From Roseovarius salinarum (GTDB taxonomy: Bacteria > Pseudomonadota > Alphaproteobacteria > Rhodobacterales > Rhodobacteraceae): 64,000 nt of DNA. Location of the stretch: positions 1 through 64,000 of the forward strand of contig NZ_PHNT01000001.1 in the NCBI RefSeq assembly GCF_002834145.1, given 5' to 3'. Positions 57,899-64,000 of this stretch are shown here, piece after piece; position 1 is the first letter of the stretch; the number at the start of each line of letters is the position of its first letter. The notes under the pieces are model-generated. The model was not told where the DNA came from, did not search any database, and saw only the letters and a list, made by a program, of their open reading frames with translations. The position numbers were made by a program, and so were the translations under genes.

Positions 57899-59346
57899 CA
57901 GTCCCTCCAGAAACTCACGGTGAAAATCGCGTAGACGGCCAGAAGCTCCAGCCGCCCGATCAGCATGGCCGCGGAAAGGATCCACTTGGCCGTGTCGTTG
58001 AGGGGGGCGAAATTGCCCGCCGGCCCGATCGTGTCGCCCAGGCCCGGCCCGATGTTGGCGATCGCCGCCGCCGCGCCCGACACCGACGTGGTGAAATCCA
58101 GCCCCGTCAGGCCCAGCACCACGGAGATCACGCCCAGCGTGACGATGAAGAACACGAAGAACGACATGACCGAGTTGAGCACGTCCTCGTCCACGGGCCG
58201 GCCATGGTAGCGGGGCGTGAAAACCCCGTGCGGCGCGTGGATGCGCCGCAGCTGCGCCCCGATGGACCCGAACAGGATCTGGTAGCGGAAGATCTTGATC
58301 GAGCACGACGTCGACCCCGCGCAACCGCCGATCAGCCCGGCGAAGAACAGGACCGCGACCGGGAAACTGCCCCAGAGCATGTAGTCGGCACTCGCATACC
58401 CGGTGCCGGTCAGGATCGATACGGAGTTGAACAGCACCTTGCGGAAGGTTTCCTCGCCCGGATCACCGAGCTGCGCGACCTGCCAGACGACCAGGATCGC
58501 CACCAGGGCCGCCACCGTCACGAAGAAGCCGCGCACCTGCGGATCACGCAGCAGCGGCTTGGCGGTGCCGGCCGTCATCTGCACAAGCCTGACGAAGGGC
58601 AGCGCCGCGATCATCATGAAGGCGACGGCCACGTATTCCACGCCGGCGCCCAGTTCGGCGAAGGACGTGTCGTAGTTGGCGAAACCGCCGGTGGCCACGG
58701 TCGTCATGGCATGCACCGTCGCGTCGAAGGCGCCCAGTCCGGTCATGATGTAGGCCAGCACGCAGACCAGCGTGAGACTGAGGTAGATCACCGAGATGCG
58801 GCTGGCGATCTCGGTCGCCCGCGGCAGGATCTTGCCCATGGTGTCGAACCCCTGCGCGCGGAAGATCTGCATGCCGCCCACGCGCAGTTCGGGCAGGAAC
58901 ACCATGGCAACGACGATGATGCCGATGCCGCCCAGCCACTGCATCAGGCCACGCCACAGCAAAAGCCCCTTGGGCAGCGCCTCGAGGCCCGAGAAAACGG
59001 TGGAGCCGGTTGTCGTGAGCCCCGACATGGCCTCGAAGAACGCATCGACGAAACGGGCCTCCGTGGCACCCAGCACGAAAGGCAGCGCCCCGAACACCGG
59101 CAGGATGACCCACACCCCCGTGGTCAGCAGGAAGGTCTGCTGAAGCGTCAGCCCCGCCCGCACCCCGTTGCGCGTGGCCAGCGCCACCAGCCCGCCGGTC
59201 AGTATGGTCAAAAGCGCGCTTTGCGCGAATACGGGCCAGTGGCCGCGCCCCTCGGCCATGTCGACCAGCATGGGCAGCAGCATGGCCAGCCCAAGCGTCA
59301 TGACCATCAGGCCGACGACATAACCAACGGGACGCAGGTCGAACAT
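57898..59346 (-). CDS. trkH: TrkH-family potassium uptake protein
   Basis: A 482-residue membrane protein with four M1-P-M2-like repeats. Filter-type segments are GLTTTGSTVF, TVATGGFANYD, SVSILTGTGYASADY and AAIANIGPGLGD. It forms the K+-conducting pore of the Trk system; trkA is not in the window. The start at 59346 begins MFDLRPVGYVVGLMVM. It is transcribed before the TPP enzyme gene. Confidence 0.93.
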   Translation of the reverse strand: MFDLRPVGYVVGLMVMTLGLAMLLPMLVDMAEGRGHWPVFAQSALLTILTGGLVALATRNGVRAGLTLQQTFLLTTGVWVILPVFGALPFVLGATEARFVDAFFEAMSGLTTTGSTVFSGLEALPKGLLLWRGLMQWLGGIGIIVVAMVFLPELRVGGMQIFRAQGFDTMGKILPRATEIASRISVIYLSLTLVCVLAYIMTGLGAFDATVHAMTTVATGGFANYDTSFAELGAGVEYVAVAFMMIAALPFVRLVQMTAGTAKPLLRDPQVRGFFVTVAALVAILVVWQVAQLGDPGEETFRKVLFNSVSILTGTGYASADYMLWGSFPVAVLFFAGLIGGCAGSTSCSIKIFRYQILFGSIGAQLRRIHAPHGVFTPRYHGRPVDEDVLNSVMSFFVFFIVTLGVISVVLGLTGLDFTTSVSGAAAAIANIGPGLGDTIGPAGNFAPLNDTAKWILSAAMLIGRLELLAVYAIFTVSFWRD

Positions 59347-59400
59347 GCGGCGCAGGCTTCGCCTGTCGCGCGGGGACTGTCAAGCGCCCGCGAAAGGCGC

Positions 59401-59625
59401 TCAGGGGTCGAGCAGATCGTCGAAGACGAAGGCCGGGATGCCGGCGCGGGTCAGCCCCATCTGCGCCAGCTCGCTGTCGGTCATGGCGTTCAGCCGCGCC
59501 ACCTCGGCACCGCGCTGGCGGCGCAGGAGATAGGCGTTGACCCCCTGCCCCCGCGACGCGAAATAATGATCGAGATCGGCCTGCCAGCGGTGTTGCACGA
59601 ACCGCAGCTTCATGTCGGGACGCAT
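59401..59625 (-). CDS. DUF1127-like small protein (74 residues)
   Basis: A short, basic then acidic protein ending LTRAGIPAFVFDDLLDP. The segment RGAEVARLNAMTDSELAQMGLTRAGIP has the DUF1127 pattern (L-X-X-M-X-D-X-E-L-A-X-[ML]-G-[LI]-X-R). In other alphaproteobacteria such proteins affect RNA turnover and carbon or phosphate metabolism. The start at 59625 has an AAGGGGGG site. A second member is encoded 161 bases upstream, on the same strand. Confidence 0.75.
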   Translation of the reverse strand: MRPDMKLRFVQHRWQADLDHYFASRGQGVNAYLLRRQRGAEVARLNAMTDSELAQMGLTRAGIPAFVFDDLLDP

Positions 59626-59725
59626 CTGGACCCCCCTTTGCCGGACGGGTATGGGCTCCTCCCTCGCGCCTCATGATAGCCCGAAAGACCGCCAGTGGCA
59701 TGAACCGATGAACACGCGCAGATTT

Positions 59726-59763
59726 CGGCCGGCGAATGCTGCAATGCAGCAACACGCCGGCCG
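59726..59763. other. Nested inverted repeat between the two DUF1127 genes
   Basis: A perfect 9-bp outer stem (59726-59734 with 59755-59763) encloses an inner TGCTGCA/TGCAGCA palindrome (59737-59743 with 59745-59751). It lies just 3' of the upstream DUF1127 gene. No T-run follows. Possible roles are terminator or small RNA element. Confidence 0.5.
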
Positions 59764-59786
59764 GTCAAGTGCGCGCCGCCCTGCCG

Positions 59787-60014
59787 TCAGGCGTAGAAGC
59801 GGTCGCGGAACACGTGATAGACGATCTCGTCGCGGCGCAGGCCCAGCGCAGCGAGTTCGGCGTCGGATTTCGCCTCGAGCGCCTCGATCGCGTCGCGGCG
59901 CGACGCCGCGCGTGCATGCGCCTCGAATGCCCGGCGCAGCGCGGCGCCCCACCCGGCGATCCGGGCGCGCAACCCGTGTGCCGGGGTGTGGATGTCAGTT
60001 GTGATGCTTGCCAT
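59787..60014 (-). CDS. DUF1127 family protein (75 residues)
   Basis: A small basic protein; the C-terminal half RRDAIEALEAKSDAELAALGLRRDEIVYHVFRDRFYA fits DUF1127 well. CcaF1-type DUF1127 proteins of Rhodobacter bind RNA and influence sRNA processing, so a role in RNA metabolism is a fair inference. GAGG precedes the ATG, and a 12-13 bp hairpin abuts that ribosome site upstream. Confidence 0.82.
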   Translation of the reverse strand: MASITTDIHTPAHGLRARIAGWGAALRRAFEAHARAASRRDAIEALEAKSDAELAALGLRRDEIVYHVFRDRFYA

Positions 60015-60025
60015 TCGGAAACCTC

Positions 60026-60063
60026 GCTTTCGGTCAGTCTGGTTTCCTCCCTGACCCGAAAGC
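60026..60063 (-). promoter_or_regulatory. Leader hairpin abutting the ribosome site of the DUF1127 gene
   Basis: GCTTTCGGTCAG (60026-60037) pairs with CTGACCCGAAAGC (60051-60063), leaving one bulged C and a 13-base loop. On the - strand the stem ends directly at the GAGG (60022-60025) of the gene starting at 60014. It could block or expose the ribosome site. On the + strand the loop carries TTCCTCC. Confidence 0.55.
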
Positions 60064-60139
60064 TAGGTAAACGTGGCTGACATGACCACCTTCAATCGGG
60101 CATGACCGGCCTGCACGTGGTGCAAACCGGCCGCCCGGG

Positions 60140-60784
60140 TCATTCACCGTCGGCGCTGCCCGATTTCGCATCGGGTTTGGCCGCGGCCGTTTCGCCACGC
60201 TCGGGCAGCCCCGGCGGGGCTGACGGCGAACGGCGCTGCCTGGCCCGCGTCGTCCCGGCCTGCGCGTCGGACTGTTTCGGCGACGTCGCCGCCTCTTCGG
60301 CGGGCTTGGCCGGGGCCGTCGCGGCCTGCTTGCCGGTCGCCGGTTTCGCGGCCGGCTTGCCGGGCGCAGCCTTGGGCGTCGACGACTTGGCAGCCTGCGC
60401 GGGCTTCTTGGCAGGCGCCGCCTTGGCCGTCCCGGTCGCGGCGGGTTTCGCGCTCGACTTCTTCTGTGGCGCTTGCTTCTGCGTGGCTTGCTTACGCTCG
60501 GCCGGTTTCGGCGCGGCTTTCGCCGGCGCCGGTTCGGCGGAGGCCTGCGCGGGCGCGGCGGCCACTGCGGACGCTTGCGGCTCCTTGGCCGAAGACGGGG
60601 CTTCGACCGGCTCGGTCTTGCCGGGCGCGGCGGCTGGCGGCGCGGTCCTTTTTACGCCCGGCAGCCGCTGGTCAAAGGCCATCCGGGCCATCTCGTGCGT
60701 GAGACGCAGATTGTATTCGAGCATCTGCCCCGCCAACCGCAGACCGGCGGCGGAGGCTTTCAGCGGAAAATCAACTGGTGTCAT
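60140..60784 (-). CDS. Ala/Lys/Pro-rich protein with a short conserved N-terminus
   Basis: A 214-residue protein. About 45 N-terminal residues are ordinary and probably helical (AGLRLAGQMLEYNLRLTHEMARMAFDQRLPG). The rest is a low-complexity tail of Ala, Lys, Pro and Ser, similar to histone H1-like or AlgP tails and strongly basic. No known function. A phasin-like role for the helical start or nucleic-acid binding by the tail are possible. GGGAG precedes the start at 60784. Confidence 0.6.
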   Translation of the reverse strand: MTPVDFPLKASAAGLRLAGQMLEYNLRLTHEMARMAFDQRLPGVKRTAPPAAAPGKTEPVEAPSSAKEPQASAVAAAPAQASAEPAPAKAAPKPAERKQATQKQAPQKKSSAKPAATGTAKAAPAKKPAQAAKSSTPKAAPGKPAAKPATGKQAATAPAKPAEEAATSPKQSDAQAGTTRARQRRSPSAPPGLPERGETAAAKPDAKSGSADGE

Positions 60785-60952
60785 CGGGCCTCTCCCAAAG
60801 GTAACGCGAGCCGCCGCAAGGCGGCCATTTGCGCCCGATCATCGCAGATGCTGCACCGCGGCGTCAAGTGAGGCGCGGTGCTGCACCTGCGAAATCAGCA
60901 GGGATGGGCCGACACTGCCGGGTTTTGCGCCACACCCGGGGATGCCGCCGTT

Positions 60953-62053
60953 TCAGCCGCGATGGATCAGCGTCCCGAACAGGTTGGGATCGAGGCTGTT
61001 GGCCGAGAACGTGTCGCCTTCGGTCAGCACGCTGACGGCGTCGTGGCTGTGCAGGCTTTCCTGATGGCTGGCGATGACGCGGAAATCGCCCACCCGCGGG
61101 TCGGCCAGCAATTGCTCGCAGAACAGGCGCGCCGCGTCCTCCACGAAGATCGGGTTGGCCGCGTTGAGCTCGGCGAAGGCCTGCTCGTCCTCGCGCTTGA
61201 CCATGACCTGGGTTTCGGTGGGCACGGACGTGCGCGCGAGATCCACCAGATCCTCGAACCAGAGGATCTCGCCCTGCTCCAGCTCCACCGAGAGCCGTGC
61301 GACGGACCGCTGCGAATGCGGCGTGGCCAGTTGCCCGCGTGCCTGCCGGGCGTGTTCCGCCAACTCCAGCGAGCACGGGCAGGTCGAGGAATAGACATAG
61401 TCGAGATGCATGAACTTGCGGCGCACGCCGTCATGCTCCACCAGCTCTATGGCGATGTCGTAGTACTGGAACCCCTCGAGCCCGGAGCGCAGCGACCCGA
61501 GCTTCATCGGGTAGGAAAACCGCATCTGGATACGCGCGTCGATGCTTTCGAGATCTGCGATGTAATCGTCCAGCGCGGCCTCGATCACCTCGAAGCTGAA
61601 CGTCTTCTCGGCATGGCGGTAGAAGCTGCGCATGATGCGCGACATGTTGATGCCCTTCTTGCCGGCCTCCAGGCTGACCGTGCCGGTCACGCTGGTCTCG
61701 AGCGTCAGGTCCCCGTTGTCGCGCGTGTGGAAACGGATCGGCAGGCGGAAGTTGGAGATACCGACATGCTGCAACTGCTGCCGCGCGCCGCGGATCAGCG
61801 AACTGGGCCCGTTCTGCAGGTCGGGCATCGATTGCTTGTAGGCCGCGTCGGGCGTGAACTCCTGGGGATATTCCCGCGACAGAACGGGGTAATTCGCCGG
61901 TGCGCCCTCGGGCAGCAGCCGCGCGATCGCCGGGTCCAGGTCGGCCACTTCCTCGGGCGTGGCATTGGCCGCCCACTGCCGCAGACGGTCGAGCGCCTGC
62001 TTGGCGTCGTCCCGGTCCGGCGTCTCCGTCAGATCCCGCGGTTGGATGTTCAT
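60953..62053 (-). CDS. folE2: GTP cyclohydrolase FolE2
   Basis: A 366-residue type IB GTP cyclohydrolase. It opens MNIQPRDLTETPDRDDAKQAL and contains the catalytic-type Cys in YSSTCPCSLELAEHARQ, plus MNMSR-like KGINMSRIMR. FolE2 makes dihydroneopterin triphosphate for folate. It can use metals other than zinc, and is often used when zinc is limiting or as the only FolE. It fits the folB/folP genes 14-16 kb away. I saw no clear Zur site upstream. Confidence 0.96.
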   Translation of the reverse strand: MNIQPRDLTETPDRDDAKQALDRLRQWAANATPEEVADLDPAIARLLPEGAPANYPVLSREYPQEFTPDAAYKQSMPDLQNGPSSLIRGARQQLQHVGISNFRLPIRFHTRDNGDLTLETSVTGTVSLEAGKKGINMSRIMRSFYRHAEKTFSFEVIEAALDDYIADLESIDARIQMRFSYPMKLGSLRSGLEGFQYYDIAIELVEHDGVRRKFMHLDYVYSSTCPCSLELAEHARQARGQLATPHSQRSVARLSVELEQGEILWFEDLVDLARTSVPTETQVMVKREDEQAFAELNAANPIFVEDAARLFCEQLLADPRVGDFRVIASHQESLHSHDAVSVLTEGDTFSANSLDPNLFGTLIHRG

Positions 62054-62151
62054 CGCTGGCTCCCTCGCGTTTGACTGCCATGCCTCATGTAACCATCGGC
62101 ACGGCGCTTTTCCAATCACGTCAGACTATACGCCGCCCGCGGCGTCGTGGA

Positions 62152-63348
62152 TCACCTCAGATCGCCGGCAGCATCCAGCGCACGGGCCACGTCGCCAACC
62201 ACGTCCTCGGCATCCTCTATCCCGAGCGAGAGGCGCACAAGCCCGGGCGTGATGCCCAAGGCCACCTTCTGCGCCTCCGGCAAGCGCTGGTGCGTCGTTG
62301 TCGCCGGATGCGTGGCGATAGATTTGGCATCGCCGAGGTTGTTGGAAATCAGCACGATCTCCAGCGTGTTCAGGAAACGGAAGGCCGCCGCCTGCCCGCC
62401 CGCCAGGTCCAGCGCAACGACTGTGCCGCCGCGCCCGCCCATCTGGCGCGTGACAAGACCGTGTTGCGGGTGGCTGTCGAGACCCGGATAGACCAGACGC
62501 GCCAGCGCCGGATGCCCCTGCACCGCCAGCGCCAGCGCCAGCGCCGTGTCCGCCTGCGCGCGCACGCGCAGGTCCAGCGTCTCGAGGCCCTTGAGCAGCA
62601 CCCAGGCAGTGAAGGGGGACATCGCCCCGCCGGTGTGCTTCATGTACGGTTCCACCGTGCCGCGGATCACCTCGCGCGTGCCGAGGATGACGCCGCCCAG
62701 CGTGCGCCCCTGCCCGTCGATGTGCTTGGTCGCCGAATAAACGACCAGGTCGGCGCCCAGCTCGACCGCGCGGGAAAAAACCGGCGTGGCAAAGACGTTG
62801 TCGGCCACCACCACGGCCCCCGCCGCATGGGCGATCTCGGCCACGCCGGCGATGTCGACGACTTCGAGCGTCGGGTTGGCGATGGTTTCGAAGAACACCA
62901 GACGCGTGTCGGCGCGCACGGCCGCGCGCCACTGGTCGAGGTCCGCGCCGTCCACGAAGGTCACCTCGACGCCGAAGCGGGCAAGCACCTCTTCCAGCAC
63001 ATAGAGGCACGATCCGAACAACGCCCGCGCCGCGACGACGTGATCGCCCGCGCGCAGCATCGACGTCAGAGCGCCGCTCACCGCCGCCATGCCGCTGGCG
63101 GTGGCGAAGGCGTCCTCGGCGCCTTCCAGCGCGGCGATCCGCTCCTCGAACATGCGGACCGTCGGGTTGCCGTAACGGGCATAGATGTATTCGTCGTCCC
63201 CCGCCTGCTGGAACCGGGCCTCGGCGGCCTCGGCACTGTCGTAGACAAACCCCTGCGTGAGGAAGATCGCCTCGCTCACCTCGCCCCACTGGCTGCGGCG
63301 CGTGCCGCCGTGCACCAGGCGCGTGCGCGTGTTCCAGTCTTTCGTCAT
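62152..63348 (-). CDS. metZ: O-succinylhomoserine sulfhydrylase
   Basis: A 398-residue gamma-family PLP enzyme. It begins MTKDWNTRTRLVHGGTRRS. The PLP lysine is in VYSATKHIDGQGRTLGG, and YARYGNPTVRMFEERIAALEGAE and SGMAAVSGALTSML are family features. It makes homocysteine from O-succinylhomoserine and sulfide. The start at 63348 lies 30 bases after a leader terminator and a SAM-II riboswitch, which should shut it off when S-adenosylmethionine is plentiful. Confidence 0.95.
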   Translation of the reverse strand: MTKDWNTRTRLVHGGTRRSQWGEVSEAIFLTQGFVYDSAEAAEARFQQAGDDEYIYARYGNPTVRMFEERIAALEGAEDAFATASGMAAVSGALTSMLRAGDHVVAARALFGSCLYVLEEVLARFGVEVTFVDGADLDQWRAAVRADTRLVFFETIANPTLEVVDIAGVAEIAHAAGAVVVADNVFATPVFSRAVELGADLVVYSATKHIDGQGRTLGGVILGTREVIRGTVEPYMKHTGGAMSPFTAWVLLKGLETLDLRVRAQADTALALALAVQGHPALARLVYPGLDSHPQHGLVTRQMGGRGGTVVALDLAGGQAAAFRFLNTLEIVLISNNLGDAKSIATHPATTTHQRLPEAQKVALGITPGLVRLSLGIEDAEDVVGDVARALDAAGDLR

Positions 63349-63377
63349 CGCCGTCCTCCGAAGGCCCGCGGCCAACC

Positions 63378-63412
63378 AAAAAAACCCCAATCGCGGTCAA
63401 GCGAAAGGGGTT
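63378..63412 (-). terminator. Leader terminator of metZ (riboswitch expression platform)
   Basis: On the - strand, AACCCC (63412-63407) pairs with GGGGTT (63388-63383), with five more T after it (63382-63378). It lies between the SAM-II aptamer and the metZ start. It suggests control by transcription termination. Confidence 0.75.
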
Positions 63413-63423
63413 CCTTCATCCTG

Positions 63424-63478
63424 ACCTCTTTAGCGGTGTTGTTTAACGTGGCCCGCAATCCGGTAACAAATCGCCACG
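63424..63478 (-). promoter_or_regulatory. SAM-II riboswitch upstream of metZ
   Basis: Read on the - strand, P1 CGTGGC pairs with GCCACG and encloses GATTTG...ACCGGATTGC. It is followed by the SAM-II signature GTTAAAC and CGCTAAAGAGGT, which closes the pseudoknot. The order and bases fit the SAM-II (metA motif) consensus I recall from alphaproteobacteria. It is 76 bases upstream of the metZ ATG. Confidence 0.9.
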
Positions 63479-63603
63479 CCCGGATGTGTAGCCCCGGGGG
63501 TGTTGCAGGTCAACACCGTCACGCGCCTTTAACTCTGGCGTCAAGAAAGCGTCGTACACTTGCCCTACCCCGTCGCCACAACATCTAGCGGGAGGCATGC
63601 GGC

Positions 63604-64000
63604 ATGCCGGTGTTGCGGATCAACGCAGGCAAGGACGCCCTGGAAGCGCACGGGCAGCCCGGCCCGGTCGATCCGCTGCTGCGAAAGGCCCTGCGCGGCA
63701 CCGGGCCGATCGTCGTCATGGTCCACGGCTACAAGTTCGCCCCCGGCCACGCCGGCGCCTGCCCCCACGACCACATCCTGTCGCTCGATCCTCCCGGCAC
63801 CTGCTGGAAGGCGCTCAGCTGGCCGCGGCAACTCGGCTTCGGCACCGACCGCGGCGACGAAGGGCTGGCCATCGCCTTCGGCTGGCGCGCCCGCGGCAGC
63901 ATCTGGCGCGCCTACCGCGAGGCCGAGATCGCAGGGCACGCCCTGGCCCGCCTGGTCGAGGCGCTTGGCCGGCTGGCACCGCACCGGCCGGTCCATGCGC
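63604..64000 (+). CDS. Alpha/beta hydrolase-like protein, 5' part only
   Basis: The frame opens at ATG 63604 (GGGAGG upstream) and runs past the window end; 132 codons are visible. The segment GPIVVMVHGYKFAPG has the HG oxyanion-type motif of alpha/beta hydrolases, and EGLAIAFGWRARGSIW follows. The catalytic Ser region lies beyond the edge, so activity cannot be judged. It is divergent from metZ across a 255-base gap that also holds the SAM-II leader. Confidence 0.65.
   Translation, partial: MPVLRINAGKDALEAHGQPGPVDPLLRKALRGTGPIVVMVHGYKFAPGHAGACPHDHILSLDPPGTCWKALSWPRQLGFGTDRGDEGLAIAFGWRARGSIWRAYREAEIAGHALARLVEALGRLAPHRPVHA

Noticed and set aside
62054-62151. Promoter TTGGAA-N17-TTACAT and a possible Zur site before folE2
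   Set aside because: The -10 matches the consensus at only three positions and no Zur-type palindrome is seen.

Overview
The window is a high-GC bacterial chromosome segment with dense, mostly operonic gene packing. Gene content points to an alphaproteobacterium of the Rhodobacterales (roseobacter/Paracoccus-like). Indicators are a complete Kelly-Friedrich (soxXYZABCD) thiosulfate-oxidation cluster with soxSR/soxVW, an NDUFA12-type complex I protein, a SAM-II riboswitch before metZ, an FNR-type box before the aa3 oxidase gene ctaD, FolE2, two DUF1127 proteins, and an intergenic palindrome of the kind I recall from this order. No phage, IS element, integrase or CRISPR array was seen; the window looks like core chromosome plus one metabolic island.

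Layout. 1-6.3 kb: accB (partial)-accC and aat on the + strand. Facing them on the - strand are DUF2155, mlaD-like and NDUFA12-like genes, a GNAT gene and clpP-clpX. 6.5-7.7 kb: a photolyase/cryptochrome-like FAD protein whose domains appear to be in reversed order. 7.8-20.3 kb: the sox island. soxVW, soxXYZABCDEF and a DUF302 gene run on the - strand; soxS, soxR and a YeeE/SoxT-like transporter run divergently. Three 18-bp operator-like sites (AATTCAC-N4-ATT type) lie at the soxV/soxS, soxW/soxX and soxC/soxB gaps and fit control by the ArsR-family SoxR. 20.3-25.1 kb: an AhpD-like protein, an acyl-CoA dehydrogenase, a histone-deacetylase-like hydrolase and an aromatic amino acid decarboxylase-like enzyme. 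25.3 kb: tRNA-Leu(GAG). 25.5-32.9 kb: a peptidoglycan-binding-domain protein, lipB, a phoX-type phosphatase gene broken by an in-frame TAG behind a good Pho box, ctaD, DUF2244 and a yqeY-like gene.

33-47 kb: carA, a membrane GT2 glycosyltransferase with a GspE-type N-terminus, a GntR regulator, a HAD nucleotidase, a UbiH-type hydroxylase, a class V aminotransferase, two overlapping Lrp/AsnC genes, ilvC, an EamA transporter, and folB (with an extra C-terminal kinase-like domain)-folP-glmM. 47-54 kb: a SleB-type cell-wall hydrolase, ppdK, and glyQ-(small anchored protein)-glyS. 54.4-64 kb: a secreted trypsin-fold protein lacking catalytic residues, a TPP enzyme overlapping trkH, two DUF1127 genes with RNA hairpins, an Ala/Lys/Pro-rich protein, folE2, metZ under a SAM-II riboswitch plus terminator, and a truncated alpha/beta hydrolase.

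How it works together. SoxXA, YZ, B and CD form a periplasmic thiosulfate-oxidising system that delivers electrons to c-type cytochromes. ctaD supplies one catalytic subunit of an aerobic sink for them. SoxV/SoxW/SoxS would supply reductant to periplasmic thiols. The remaining genes are housekeeping: fatty acid, folate, branched-chain amino acid, pyrimidine and methionine synthesis, protein turnover and translation. Functions are assigned from recognised motifs and family knowledge; no database search was run.
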